A stretch of 64,000 nt of DNA from Luteolibacter pohnpeiensis (GTDB lineage Bacteria; Verrucomicrobiota; Verrucomicrobiia; Verrucomicrobiales; Akkermansiaceae): NCBI RefSeq assembly GCF_016595435.1, contig NZ_JAENIJ010000008.1:62001-126000 (forward strand). Direction: 5' to 3'. The notes under the pieces were generated by a model that did no database searches, was not told the origin of the DNA, and was given only the letters and a program-made list of their open reading frames with translations. This document shows, in pieces, positions 52,654 to 61,948 of the stretch (position 1 is the stretch's first letter; every line of letters starts with the position of its first letter). A program made the translations under genes and the position numbers.

Positions 52654-53643
52654 ATGACACAAGACTTGAATCCTGAAACCCCGAGCCATCCACCTGTCAA
52701 CAGCCTGGCTGAACTGATCCATCGCATCCGCGATCAAATCCGGCGCGTCATTATCGGGCAGGATGTGGTGATTGACCAGGTGTTGGCGGCATTGCTGGCA
52801 GGTGGTCACGTGCTTTTGGAAGGCAAGCCTGGCCTCGGGAAAACCTATCTTGTCACCACACTAGCCAAGGCATTTGGCGGCAGCTCGACACGAATTCAAT
52901 TCACCCCGGACCTGATGCCATCGGATGTCACCGGCTTCCGGCTGTTTGACATGAAAAGCCAGACGTTCCAACTCCGCCACGGTCCGATTTTTACCAATCT
53001 CCTCCTGGCGGACGAAATCAACCGTGCCCCCGCGAAAACTCAGGCCGCGTTGTTGGAAGTGATGCAGGAACGCCAGGTCACGATTGATGGTGAAACCATG
53101 CGTCTGCAGCCGCCTTTCATGACCTTGGCAACCCAGAACCCAGTGGAGCATGAAGGAACGTATCCTCTGCCGGAGGCGCAACTCGACCGGTTCCTGATGA
53201 AAGTCCTGATCGATTATCCGGATCGGGAAGCCGAGTGCTCGATCGTCGAGATGGCTGCAGCTGAGTTTCCTGGCGCTCAATCAGCGGACTCAACAGCCGT
53301 CTGCGGACCGCAGGAAATCATCGCCGCGCAACAGGCGACTGCTGCGGTGCAGGTCGTGCCGGAAGTGACCAACTATGCCGTCGCAATCGCAAGAGCAACG
53401 CGGGAAGCAAGGTCGATCGGACTGGGAGCGGGAACGCGCGGTGCGATCAGTTTGGTTAAAATCGGCAAGGCTTTTGCGGCCTTGGATGGACGGAATTATG
53501 TGGTGCCAGATGATGTGAAAAAAGCCGCACTCCCTGTGCTGCGGCACCGGGTTCAATTGACACCTGAAGTGGCGATCAGCGGCCAGGACATCGACGAAGT
53601 TCTGCGTGCGATTGTGGATAGCGTTCCCGCACCACGGCAGTAA
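52654..53643 (+). CDS. MoxR-family AAA+ ATPase
   Basis: 329 residues. Walker A GKPGLGKT (57-64), LLADEINRAPAKTQAALLEV (Walker B), MTLATQNPVEHEGTYPLPEAQLDRF (sensor 1 and arginine-finger region) and a C-terminal lid helix bundle (YVVPDDVKKAALPVLRHR). MoxR ATPases act as chaperones that activate or assemble envelope enzymes; their partner is usually a DUF58 or vWA protein, here the next gene. Confidence 0.97.
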   Translation: MTQDLNPETPSHPPVNSLAELIHRIRDQIRRVIIGQDVVIDQVLAALLAGGHVLLEGKPGLGKTYLVTTLAKAFGGSSTRIQFTPDLMPSDVTGFRLFDMKSQTFQLRHGPIFTNLLLADEINRAPAKTQAALLEVMQERQVTIDGETMRLQPPFMTLATQNPVEHEGTYPLPEAQLDRFLMKVLIDYPDREAECSIVEMAAAEFPGAQSADSTAVCGPQEIIAAQQATAAVQVVPEVTNYAVAIARATREARSIGLGAGTRGAISLVKIGKAFAALDGRNYVVPDDVKKAALPVLRHRVQLTPEVAISGQDIDEVLRAIVDSVPAPRQ

Positions 53644-53693
53644 TCGGGCATGAACCACCATCCACCAATCCGACGGAAAAAGCGCCCTTGAGT

Positions 53694-54998
53694 ATGAGCC
53701 CAACATCAAAATGGCTCGGCCTCGCGACGGTCTGGTTGATCGTTTCCGTGATTGCCGTGTTGAACCCGTTAGCGGCGATCGTCTGGATGGGATTGGGGGC
53801 GGTGTTCGGCGGTCTTTTGTTAATCGATGGTCTTCTGCTTCTTGCCTATGCTCCCATGAAAGTGGAGCGTCGGCTGCCGGGGAGGTTCGCTCTGGGCGAG
53901 GCTGGCGAAGTCCGATTGATTCTGAAAAATTCCGGTAAATGGATCGCTAAGGTTGAGATTTTTGACGGTGTCCCACAAGGGGCAACGGCCACAGGAATGC
54001 CGTGGGGGGGAGTGATACCAGTCGGCGGTGAAGCGCGGATTTTTCATCCTGTGCGGTTGTTCGAACGTGGAGAAAAAGTCTTTGGCCCGGTTCATGTTAG
54101 ACGGACCTCGCCGATCGGATTTTGGGCGAGGAAGACCTACCATCTGGAACCTCAGACCGTCCGGGTCTATCCGAACTATGAGCCGGTGATTCGGTTTGCA
54201 TTGCTGGCGATGGCGAATCGTGAAAACCCGCTTGGCATCGTGCACCGTTCGCTGGCAGGTACCAGCCGCGAGTTTCATCAACTACGCGATTACCGCGATG
54301 GAGATCCGCTCTCGCAAATTGATTGGAAGGCGACATCGCGCAGACAGATTTTGATCAGTCGTGATTTCCAGGAACAACGCAATCAATCGGTGGTCTTTCT
54401 GTTAGATACAGGCCGCCGGATGAGAGCCATGGATGGAGATCTGCCGCAATTCGATCACGCGCTGAATGCCATTTTGCTGGTTTCCCACATTGCTTTGAAA
54501 CAAGGGGATCAGGTCGCGGTGAAATCATTCGGCGGCACCGAGCGCTGGCTTCCACCGGTCAAAGGAGCTCATGCGATGCCCGTCCTCCTGAATCACCTTT
54601 ACGATTATCAGACCACCGCGGCACCCAGCGATTTCGCGGGCGCTGTGGAGCAACTGATGGCTCGCCAGCGCAGACGATCCTTGGTCATCGTGATGACGAA
54701 CCTTCGTGGTGAAGACGGCAAGGAATTGGTCCCAGCGATGCAGGTCTTGAAGACCAAACATTTGGTTCTGCTTGCCAGCTTGAAAGAGCGATCGATTTCC
54801 GATTCGGTGGAGAGTCCCGTCGAGTCGTTTGCAGATGCATTGAAATATCTCGCCGCCGGTCGCTACATGAGTGAACGGGAGGAAATCCTGCGGGAATTGG
54901 GCGCTTTGGGTGTCTTGTCATTAGACTCAACCGCACAAAATTTCGCGGTCGCTTTGGCAAATCGCTATCTGGACATCAAAGCTGCCGGACGTCTGTAA
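53694..54998 (+). CDS. DUF58-domain protein, MoxR partner
   Basis: 434 residues from ATG 53694 (a TTG lies two codons earlier). Two N-terminal membrane helices, a beta-rich periplasmic part (KNSGKWIAKVEIFDGVPQG), and the DUF58 signature REFHQLRDYRDGDPLSQIDW followed by a vWA-like domain (VVFLLDTGRRMRA). The pair MoxR-DUF58 is the core of the operon. Confidence 0.95.
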   Translation: MSPTSKWLGLATVWLIVSVIAVLNPLAAIVWMGLGAVFGGLLLIDGLLLLAYAPMKVERRLPGRFALGEAGEVRLILKNSGKWIAKVEIFDGVPQGATATGMPWGGVIPVGGEARIFHPVRLFERGEKVFGPVHVRRTSPIGFWARKTYHLEPQTVRVYPNYEPVIRFALLAMANRENPLGIVHRSLAGTSREFHQLRDYRDGDPLSQIDWKATSRRQILISRDFQEQRNQSVVFLLDTGRRMRAMDGDLPQFDHALNAILLVSHIALKQGDQVAVKSFGGTERWLPPVKGAHAMPVLLNHLYDYQTTAAPSDFAGAVEQLMARQRRRSLVIVMTNLRGEDGKELVPAMQVLKTKHLVLLASLKERSISDSVESPVESFADALKYLAAGRYMSEREEILRELGALGVLSLDSTAQNFAVALANRYLDIKAAGRL

Positions 54999-55001
54999 GA
55001 G

Positions 55002-55040
55002 CGCGAAATGGTGAGTGCCTCACCGATGTCAAATTTCGCG
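55002..55040. terminator. Nested hairpin after the MoxR operon
   Basis: An outer stem CGCGAAAT (55002-55009) pairs with ATTTCGCG (55033-55040), enclosing a tight inner hairpin GGTGAG, TGC loop, CTCACC (55010-55024). It starts 3 bases after the DUF58 stop. There is no T-run, so it may terminate transcription weakly or stabilise the 3' end. Confidence 0.45.
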
Positions 55041-55138
55041 GCGAAATTGGATGCAGATTGTGAATCATGGCGTAGATTCCGCACTTCTTGACCGCATCGG
55101 CCCGAAGGAGGCACGATGCGGCAAGAAACCGTGAATCT

Positions 55139-58100
55139 ATGAATCGCTTCAAAACTCAGTCCGCCCCCATTGCCCTCATTGCTGCCGGGGTTACGCTTGC
55201 AGCGGTCTATGTGGTGGATTTCTTTTCGGACCCGGGTATCGCGGTCTTCATCCTTTTTCTGGTTCCGGTCGTTCTGACGTTCTTTTCCTGGCGGCCTTTA
55301 TTGCCAATCATTGCGGGTTTTATTTCCACCACGCTGATCTTGATGAATTACATCATGACGCCGGTGGGGCCAAATCCCGAGATGGTCCAATTGAACCGTA
55401 GTTTTTGCATTTTGACGCTATGGGTGGTTTCGGCGATTGGGATGATCTTCATCAGAGCGCGTTTGGTCTCACGCCGCGAAAACTGGCTTCGTGCAGGCCA
55501 GACGGAACTGGGTATCAAGCTGGTGGGAGAGCAATGGATGGATGCCCTTGGCGATGGGATTCTAAAATTCCTTTGCGGATATCTTGATGCCCAAGCTGGA
55601 GCGATGTTTGTGGAGGATGGCACGGAGTTTCATCGCGTTTCGACCTATGCGGCGGCGGTGGATTCGGTTCCAAAAACATTTTCAAAGGGTGACGGCGTTC
55701 TCTCCCAGGCGGTCAAAGATGGTCAGTGCTTCGTCGTCAGCGATGTTCCTGATGGATACCTTTCCGTGGGTTCGAGCTTCGGGAAATCAGCACCACGCCA
55801 TTTGCTGGTCATGCCGATACATGTGGAAGGCCAGGTGAAGGCGGTGTTGGAACTGGGCTTCTTCAAACCGGTTCAGGAAAGTGACAAGGAATTGCTGGCA
55901 CGGGTGGAATCATCCATCGGGGTAGCGATCCGTTCGGTGAAGTATCGCATGAGATTGCGTGAGTTGTTAGAGCAAACTCAGCAGCAGTCTGAGGAAGTGC
56001 AGGCGCAAAGCGAAGAACTCCGGGTTTCCAATGAAGAGCTGGAGGAACAATCCCGTGCCCTGATGGAATCCCAGTCCAGACTGGAACTGCAGCAAACCGA
56101 GTTGGAGCAAAACAATGTCCAGTTGGAGGAGCAAACGCAGATGCTCGAACAACAAAAACGCTATCTGGTCAATGCCAAGGAAGCTCTTGAGAAGCAGGCA
56201 TGGGAAGTGGAGCGTGCGAGCCGCTACAAGTCGGATTTCCTGGCCAACATGTCTCACGAATTGCGCACGCCGCTCAATTCATCCCTGATCCTTGCCAAGC
56301 TTTTGGCGGAAAATCGCAATGGGAATCTAACCGATGAGCAGATCAAGTTCGCCCAGACCATCGAGTCTTCCGGCAATGATTTGTTGGTCTTGATCAATGA
56401 CGTCTTGGATCTTTCCAAAATCGAAGCCGGTCACATGGAAATACATCCCGAGCGCATGCAGCTCGATCGTTTGGTCAATACCCTGCAGGATGTCTTTGAA
56501 CCAGTGGCCACCCAGAAATCCCTCGGCTTCCAAATTGAAATCGGTCCGCAGGTTCCTGACAGTCTGATCACGGACCGGCAGCGCTTGGAGCAGGTGTTGA
56601 AGAATCTGCTATCAAACGCGCTGAAATTCACCGAAAGCGGTTCGGTTGCGTTGCGGATCTCCCGAACTCCCGGTGATCAGATTGCATTTGCCGTGAGTGA
56701 TACGGGCATCGGCATCGAGTCGGAGCAGCAACAGGCGATATTCGATCCATTCTTCCAAGGTGATGGGACCACAAGCCGAAAGTACGGCGGAACCGGACTC
56801 GGGCTTTCCATTTCCCGCAATCTAACACGCTTGCTAGGCGGAGAAATCGATTTGGTAAGTGAGGCAGGAAAGGGTACGACTTTCACCGTAACTCTTCCGG
56901 AGAAGTTCGAGAGTTCACTCGACGTCCACGACGCGTTGCTTCCGTTGGAAAACCACAGAAAAGTTGAACCGCCGACAGCAAACTTGAAATCCGAGGAGCC
57001 GGTTGAAACTCTCCCAACTGCGGAATTTGGCGTAGTGCCGGACGATCGTGAAACACTCAACGGCAGTCGCCCACTGATTCTCGCGGTTGAGGATGATCGG
57101 CCATTTGCGGAGATCATCTATCATCTCGCTCATGAGATGGATTTCCAATGCATCATCGCAACCAGTGCGGAGGAGGCGCTGGTGCTTGCTCGTGGCCATT
57201 TGCCGAGTGCCATCGTCCTGGATGTCGGATTACCCGACAATTCCGGTCTGATTGTTCTGGAACGATTAAAGAGCGATTCCAAAACCCGGCATATTCCTGT
57301 CCACGTTGTTTCTGCCAGTGACTACACTCAAACCGCGATGGCTCTGGGCGCGGTTGGATATATGTTGAAGCCAGTAAAGCGGGAAGAACTTGCCCTGGCA
57401 TTCCGTAATCTGGAACAGCGCCTGACGCAAAAAATGCGACGTGTCTTGGTCGTCGAAGATGATCCGGTGCAAATGGAGGCCATGAGTGAGTTGTTAGGCT
57501 CCCGCGATGTCGAAACTCTTGGCGCACGTACGGCGGCGGAATGCCTTGAGCATTTGAAGAGCACTTCGTTTGACTGCATGGTGCTTGATCTCAGCTTGCC
57601 TGATGAATCCGGGTTTTCATTGCTCGAGAAGTTAAGTCAGGAGGATACGTATTCATTCCCCCCGGTGATCGTTTACACCGGGCGTGAATTGTCAGGAATG
57701 GAAGAGCAACGGCTGCGCAAGTATTCCAAGTCAATCATCATCAAGGGCGCGAAATCACACGAGAGGTTGTTAGATGAAGTTTCGCTATTTCTTCACCAGG
57801 TGGTTTCAGATCTTCCACCCGAGAAACAACGCATGCTTGAGAAAGCAAGCAATCGCGATGCCGCATTGGAAGGACGCCGAATCTTGGTGGCGGAAGATGA
57901 TGTCCGAAATGTGTTCGCGCTTACCAGTTTGTTGGAAGGCCGCGGAGTGAAGCTGCAAATTGCTCGAAACGGAAGGGAAGCTGTGGATGCGCTTGATCGT
58001 GCGGCGAAGGATCCGAAAGCAGCGGTTGATCTCGTATTGATGGACATCATGATGCCGGAGATGGATGGCTTGGCCGCCATGCGTGAAATCCGCAAGCGGA

Positions 58101-58255
58101 GGGAGTGGAGCAAACTTCCGATCATTGCCCTGACAGCCAAAGCAATGAAAAGTGATCAAGAGCAATGCCTTGCAGCAGGCGCGAATGATTACCTGGCGAA
58201 GCCGCTGGACGTTGAAAAACTATTGTCCCTGATCCGGGTCTGGATGCCGCGATGA
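55139..58255 (+). CDS. Hybrid sensor histidine kinase with three receiver domains
   Basis: 1038 residues from ATG 55139. Domains in order: three or so N-terminal membrane helices, a GAF-like domain (about 140-280), a long Gln/Glu-rich coiled coil (about 280-360), HisKA with His373 in SHELRTP, HATPase, then three receivers beginning near residues 645, 767 and 917. All three receivers keep a phosphoacceptor Asp context (VLDVGLPD, VLDLSLPD, MDIMMPEMDG); the second lacks the usual conserved Lys, having IIIKGAKS instead. It overlaps the CheR gene by 4 bases. Confidence 0.96.
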   Translation: MNRFKTQSAPIALIAAGVTLAAVYVVDFFSDPGIAVFILFLVPVVLTFFSWRPLLPIIAGFISTTLILMNYIMTPVGPNPEMVQLNRSFCILTLWVVSAIGMIFIRARLVSRRENWLRAGQTELGIKLVGEQWMDALGDGILKFLCGYLDAQAGAMFVEDGTEFHRVSTYAAAVDSVPKTFSKGDGVLSQAVKDGQCFVVSDVPDGYLSVGSSFGKSAPRHLLVMPIHVEGQVKAVLELGFFKPVQESDKELLARVESSIGVAIRSVKYRMRLRELLEQTQQQSEEVQAQSEELRVSNEELEEQSRALMESQSRLELQQTELEQNNVQLEEQTQMLEQQKRYLVNAKEALEKQAWEVERASRYKSDFLANMSHELRTPLNSSLILAKLLAENRNGNLTDEQIKFAQTIESSGNDLLVLINDVLDLSKIEAGHMEIHPERMQLDRLVNTLQDVFEPVATQKSLGFQIEIGPQVPDSLITDRQRLEQVLKNLLSNALKFTESGSVALRISRTPGDQIAFAVSDTGIGIESEQQQAIFDPFFQGDGTTSRKYGGTGLGLSISRNLTRLLGGEIDLVSEAGKGTTFTVTLPEKFESSLDVHDALLPLENHRKVEPPTANLKSEEPVETLPTAEFGVVPDDRETLNGSRPLILAVEDDRPFAEIIYHLAHEMDFQCIIATSAEEALVLARGHLPSAIVLDVGLPDNSGLIVLERLKSDSKTRHIPVHVVSASDYTQTAMALGAVGYMLKPVKREELALAFRNLEQRLTQKMRRVLVVEDDPVQMEAMSELLGSRDVETLGARTAAECLEHLKSTSFDCMVLDLSLPDESGFSLLEKLSQEDTYSFPPVIVYTGRELSGMEEQRLRKYSKSIIIKGAKSHERLLDEVSLFLHQVVSDLPPEKQRMLEKASNRDAALEGRRILVAEDDVRNVFALTSLLEGRGVKLQIARNGREAVDALDRAAKDPKAAVDLVLMDIMMPEMDGLAAMREIRKRREWSKLPIIALTAKAMKSDQEQCLAAGANDYLAKPLDVEKLLSLIRVWMPR

Positions 58256-59091
58256 GTAGCGAAGTGTCAGAAACGGAGAAGATCGAGTTATCGCTATTTT
58301 TAGAAGCGATTTACCGGAAGTATCATTACGATTTTCGGAACTACTCGCCGGCATCGCTGAAACGCCGTCTGGCTCAGGCGAAGGATCACTTCGGTTGTGA
58401 GAGCTACTCGCAACTGCAACACCTGGCGCTTCATGATTCGACCATGGTTTCGCAGTTGTTGCCATTTCTCACGGTTCAGGTGAGTGATATGTTTCGTGAT
58501 CCCGAGTATTTCCGGGCAATCCGGGAAAAAGTGGTGCCACATTTGAGGACTTATCCGTCTCTGAAGGTCTGGGTCGCAGGTTGCAGCGCTGGCGAAGAAC
58601 TTCATTCCTTGGCCATTTTATTTCGCGAGGAAGGTCTGGAGAGTCGGACGATTTTCTATGCAACGGATATTAACACGGAAGCATTGAAAAAGGCGGAAAG
58701 CGGAGTATATGATCTCAACCGTATCGCCCTTTTCACGGAGAATCACCGAAAGTCAGGCGGGAAGTCATCGTTATCTGAATATTATACCACTGGCTATGGA
58801 CGGGCGAAATTTGATCAGAGTTTGCGGGAGCGAACCGTGTTTTCAGATCACAGTTTGGTATCGGATGCGGTGTTTGCGGAAACCCACCTCATCTCCTGTC
58901 GCAACGTGTTGATCTATTTTAACAGGGAATTGCAGAACCGCGTGGTCGGCTTATTCCATGAGTCGCTCGTCCGTCGTGGTTTTCTTGGTCTGGGTTCGAA
59001 GGAAAGTCTGCGATTTTCATCTCTTGCAGATCGATTCAGTGAGTTCGATCTATCAGAAAGAATCTATCAGAAAGAGGGGGAGGGAGTATGA
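58252..59091 (+). CDS. CheR-type protein glutamate methyltransferase
   Basis: 279 residues. SAM-binding motif VWVAGCSAGEELHSLAIL, TDINTEALKKAESGVY, ISCRNVLIYFNRELQ and FLGLGSKESLRF match CheR. It lacks TPR or other extensions. Chemotaxis CheR methylates receptor glutamates using S-adenosylmethionine. With no receptor genes around, its target is probably the kinase GAF/coiled-coil region or another protein. Four-base overlaps couple it to both neighbours. Confidence 0.95.
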   Translation: MSSEVSETEKIELSLFLEAIYRKYHYDFRNYSPASLKRRLAQAKDHFGCESYSQLQHLALHDSTMVSQLLPFLTVQVSDMFRDPEYFRAIREKVVPHLRTYPSLKVWVAGCSAGEELHSLAILFREEGLESRTIFYATDINTEALKKAESGVYDLNRIALFTENHRKSGGKSSLSEYYTTGYGRAKFDQSLRERTVFSDHSLVSDAVFAETHLISCRNVLIYFNRELQNRVVGLFHESLVRRGFLGLGSKESLRFSSLADRFSEFDLSERIYQKEGEGV

Positions 59092-59684
59092 CGATTGAAC
59101 CCTCCATTCCTCCGCCTGGCGGCATCGTGATAGGGGCTTCGATGGGCGCGATCGAAGCGCTTTCGGAAATCTTGCCCGTGTTGCCGGAGGGGTATCCCTT
59201 GCCGGTTTTGGTTGTTGTTCACGTTGCGCGAGATCGTAAAAGCGGCTTGCCGGAGTTGTTTGCGAATCGTTGCCGGATCCCCGTGAAAGAAGCGGAGGAT
59301 AAGGAACCGATTCAGGGTGGAGTGATCTATTTCGCCCCGCCGGATTATCATTTGTTGGTGGAAAATGATTTCAGCCTTTCGCTATCGAATGAGGAACCGG
59401 TCCTTTATTCACGTCCAGCCATTGATGTCCTCTTCGATTCCGCTGCAGATGCCTATGGAGATCGTTTGGTTGGCATCGTGCTGACCGGTGCGAGCACCGA
59501 TGGTGCCAAAGGATTGCGTGCGATCTGCTTGGCCGGAGGAAAAGCGCTCGTTCAAGATCCGGAAACAGCCGCTGGCCAGACGATGCCTCTGGCTGCGCTT
59601 GATCTTTGCCCGGATGCACGTTCCTTGCGTCTTGATGAAATCGCGGCCATTTTATCGGCCGATATCGTTGATATTTTGAAATGA
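59088..59684 (+). CDS. CheB-type methylesterase domain protein without receiver
   Basis: 198 residues, equal to the isolated CheB catalytic domain. The triad is visible: Ser18 in GASMGA, His45 in VVVHVARDRKSG and Asp138 in LTGASTDGAKG. The regulatory receiver of chemotaxis CheB is absent; control may come from the adjacent hybrid kinases. Coupled by 4-base overlaps on both sides. Confidence 0.95.
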   Translation: MTIEPSIPPPGGIVIGASMGAIEALSEILPVLPEGYPLPVLVVVHVARDRKSGLPELFANRCRIPVKEAEDKEPIQGGVIYFAPPDYHLLVENDFSLSLSNEEPVLYSRPAIDVLFDSAADAYGDRLVGIVLTGASTDGAKGLRAICLAGGKALVQDPETAAGQTMPLAALDLCPDARSLRLDEIAAILSADIVDILK

Positions 59685-61252
59685 CCCCAGACCGAAAAAT
59701 CAAGTTTCTGCTCGTGGATGACCTGGAAGCCAACCTTTTGGCTCTGGAGGAGTTGATCAAGCGCGATGGCCTGGAGGTGCTCAAGGCTCGATCTGGCCCT
59801 GAAGCACTGGAGCTTTTGCTGGCCCATGATGTGGCATTGGCCTTTTTGGACGTGCAAATGCCAGGGATGAGCGGATTCGAACTGGCGGAGATCATGCGCG
59901 GAACAAATCGGACCCGGAATGTTCCCATCATTTTCCTAACCGCAGGTGTGGTCGATCAAGATCGGAGGATTCGAGGTTATGAAACCGGTGCCGTTGACTT
60001 TTTACCGAAGCCGATTGATCCGGGAAATCTGTTAACCAAAGCGGCGACGTTTTTTGAGCTGGCTCGCCAAAGGGAAGAACTCCGCGAGAGTGAAACACGC
60101 CTGCGAATCGCAAATGAACAATTGGCTCATCGCAATCAGGCACTGGCAGAAGCTGATAGAAATAAAGATCAGTTTTTAGCGGTATTGGCCCATGAGTTGC
60201 GAAATCCACTCGCCCCGATTTTGATGGGATTGGACATGGTCGATTCAGTCGAAGGCTGTCCTGATCAGGTCACTGAGCTGGCAAGAATGATGCGTCGCCA
60301 GATGGGGCAAATGGTTCATTTGATCAATGATTTGTTAGATGTATCGCGCATCAATACCGGCAAGATTTCCCTGAAGCGTGAGAAAGTCACATTGGCATCG
60401 GTGCTGGATGAGGCGGTCGAGGCATCACGTCCCTTGATCGATGCTCAACATCATGAACTGGTATTTGTCCCCGTCGATGAATCCATGGTGGTAGATGTCG
60501 ATCGCCATCGCCTTTCACAGGTCATCTCGAATCTGCTCTCGAACGCGGCCAAATACACACCTGCCCATGGTCGGGTCGAGCTATGCACCGAGGTGCCTGA
60601 AGAAGGCTGGGTGAAAATATCCGTTAGAGACAATGGAGAAGGGATCACTGCGGATGCACAGGAGCGAATTTTCAAAATGTTCGAACAGATTGATTCAAGC
60701 CGGCAGAACGGATTGGGCATCGGTTTGACGTTGGTGAAAAACCTGGTGGAGATGCATGGCGGCTCGATATCCGTTTTTAGTGAAGGCGCAGGGAAGGGCA
60801 GTGAGTTTTCAGTGTCACTACCTCTTTTGGAAGGCGGTGAAATCAAAACGGCACAGCAGGATGAAAAGTTGATTGTCGATGCCGAGAAGCTGCATTCAGC
60901 CCGGGCCATGGTGGTGGATGATGGCAAGAGCATTGCTGACATGTTGGCCATGTTTCTGCAAAGCGAAGGCGTCGAATCGAAAACTGCTTACGATGGGAAG
61001 CGCGCGGTGAGCTTGGCTAAAGAGTTCAAGCCTCATATCGTTTTCATGGATCTCGGAATGCCGGAAATGGACGGCTATCAGGCAGCGAGGGAAATCCGCA
61101 AGGATGACAGTGAGGTCATCCTGATTGCTCTAAGTGGTTGGGATCGGCCGGAGGACCGGCAACGTTCTGCAGAGGCTGGATTCGATGGTCATGCGGCCAA
61201 ACCAGTAACGCCGAACACGTTGAGGGAGTTTCTCAGCATGCTCGAACACTGA
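59681..61252 (+). CDS. Response-regulator/histidine kinase hybrid (REC-HisKA-HATPase-REC)
   Basis: 523 residues, soluble. N-terminal receiver (Asp57 in FLDVQMPGMSGFE), a short coiled coil, HisKA with His171 in AHELRNP, HATPase (LLSNAAKYT, RDNGEGI, GLGIGLTLV), and a C-terminal receiver (Asp457 in FMDLGMPEMDGYQ). Last gene of the operon; it overlaps the CheB gene by 4 bases. With receivers on both sides of the kinase core it can both receive and forward phosphate. Confidence 0.95.
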   Translation: MTPDRKIKFLLVDDLEANLLALEELIKRDGLEVLKARSGPEALELLLAHDVALAFLDVQMPGMSGFELAEIMRGTNRTRNVPIIFLTAGVVDQDRRIRGYETGAVDFLPKPIDPGNLLTKAATFFELARQREELRESETRLRIANEQLAHRNQALAEADRNKDQFLAVLAHELRNPLAPILMGLDMVDSVEGCPDQVTELARMMRRQMGQMVHLINDLLDVSRINTGKISLKREKVTLASVLDEAVEASRPLIDAQHHELVFVPVDESMVVDVDRHRLSQVISNLLSNAAKYTPAHGRVELCTEVPEEGWVKISVRDNGEGITADAQERIFKMFEQIDSSRQNGLGIGLTLVKNLVEMHGGSISVFSEGAGKGSEFSVSLPLLEGGEIKTAQQDEKLIVDAEKLHSARAMVVDDGKSIADMLAMFLQSEGVESKTAYDGKRAVSLAKEFKPHIVFMDLGMPEMDGYQAAREIRKDDSEVILIALSGWDRPEDRQRSAEAGFDGHAAKPVTPNTLREFLSMLEH

Positions 61253-61261
61253 GCTGCTGAT

Positions 61262-61888
61262 TCAAAATTCCTTCATCTGAAGCCGCATGATCTGTCGATC
61301 CTGAAAGCGTGACACGAATACAAGAGCGCTTATGGCACCGATAAGTGCCATGAACATGTCCGATTGGGTGTCCCAGGGATCACCTTGGGTTCCCAGGAAT
61401 GCATCCGCACCTTTCCCCAAAGCCAATGCGGCACCCCATTCGATTAACTCATAACTTGAGCTGATCGTCATGACGATGCAAACTGCCAGCCCGGATATCA
61501 GTTTTGAATTTTGAACCATTTTGGTCCGGATTAATATTTCACGAGCTAGCAAAAATGGCACGAATCCCTGGAAAAAGTGCCCGATGCGGTCATAGGGATT
61601 TCTCTGGAGATGGAAGAAACTCTGCAGTTCAAAACCCAATGGGACTTTTGCATAGGTGAATGCTCCGCCAAGCATCAACACCATCGCGTGCGCCGCGATC
61701 AGGCAGTAAAGGAGCGAGGTGAGTGGAAATCGTTTCCGAGTCCACCACAACACCGGATAGACCAGAACCACCGGGGCGACTTCCATGAACCAAGTTGCTC
61801 GATCATAGGGATGTAGCCCTGAAATGATCAGCAACACCAATACCAGTGCGCTGCTTGCAAAAAGTAAGGAATGTTTGCGATGATCCAC
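61262..61888 (-). CDS. DUF2238/YjdF-family membrane protein
   Basis: 208 residues with six helices. Family signature NPYDRIGHFFQGFVPFL, SSYELIEW and QSDMFMALIGAISAL. Function unknown. Convergent with the hybrid kinase gene, 9 bases apart. Confidence 0.88.
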   Translation of the reverse strand: MDHRKHSLLFASSALVLVLLIISGLHPYDRATWFMEVAPVVLVYPVLWWTRKRFPLTSLLYCLIAAHAMVLMLGGAFTYAKVPLGFELQSFFHLQRNPYDRIGHFFQGFVPFLLAREILIRTKMVQNSKLISGLAVCIVMTISSSYELIEWGAALALGKGADAFLGTQGDPWDTQSDMFMALIGAISALVFVSRFQDRQIMRLQMKEF

Positions 61889-61948
61889 GGGCGAAGATCG
61901 GAAATCTACGCCTGTTAGATCCTTGATGCGAATCTTAAAATCGCATCA

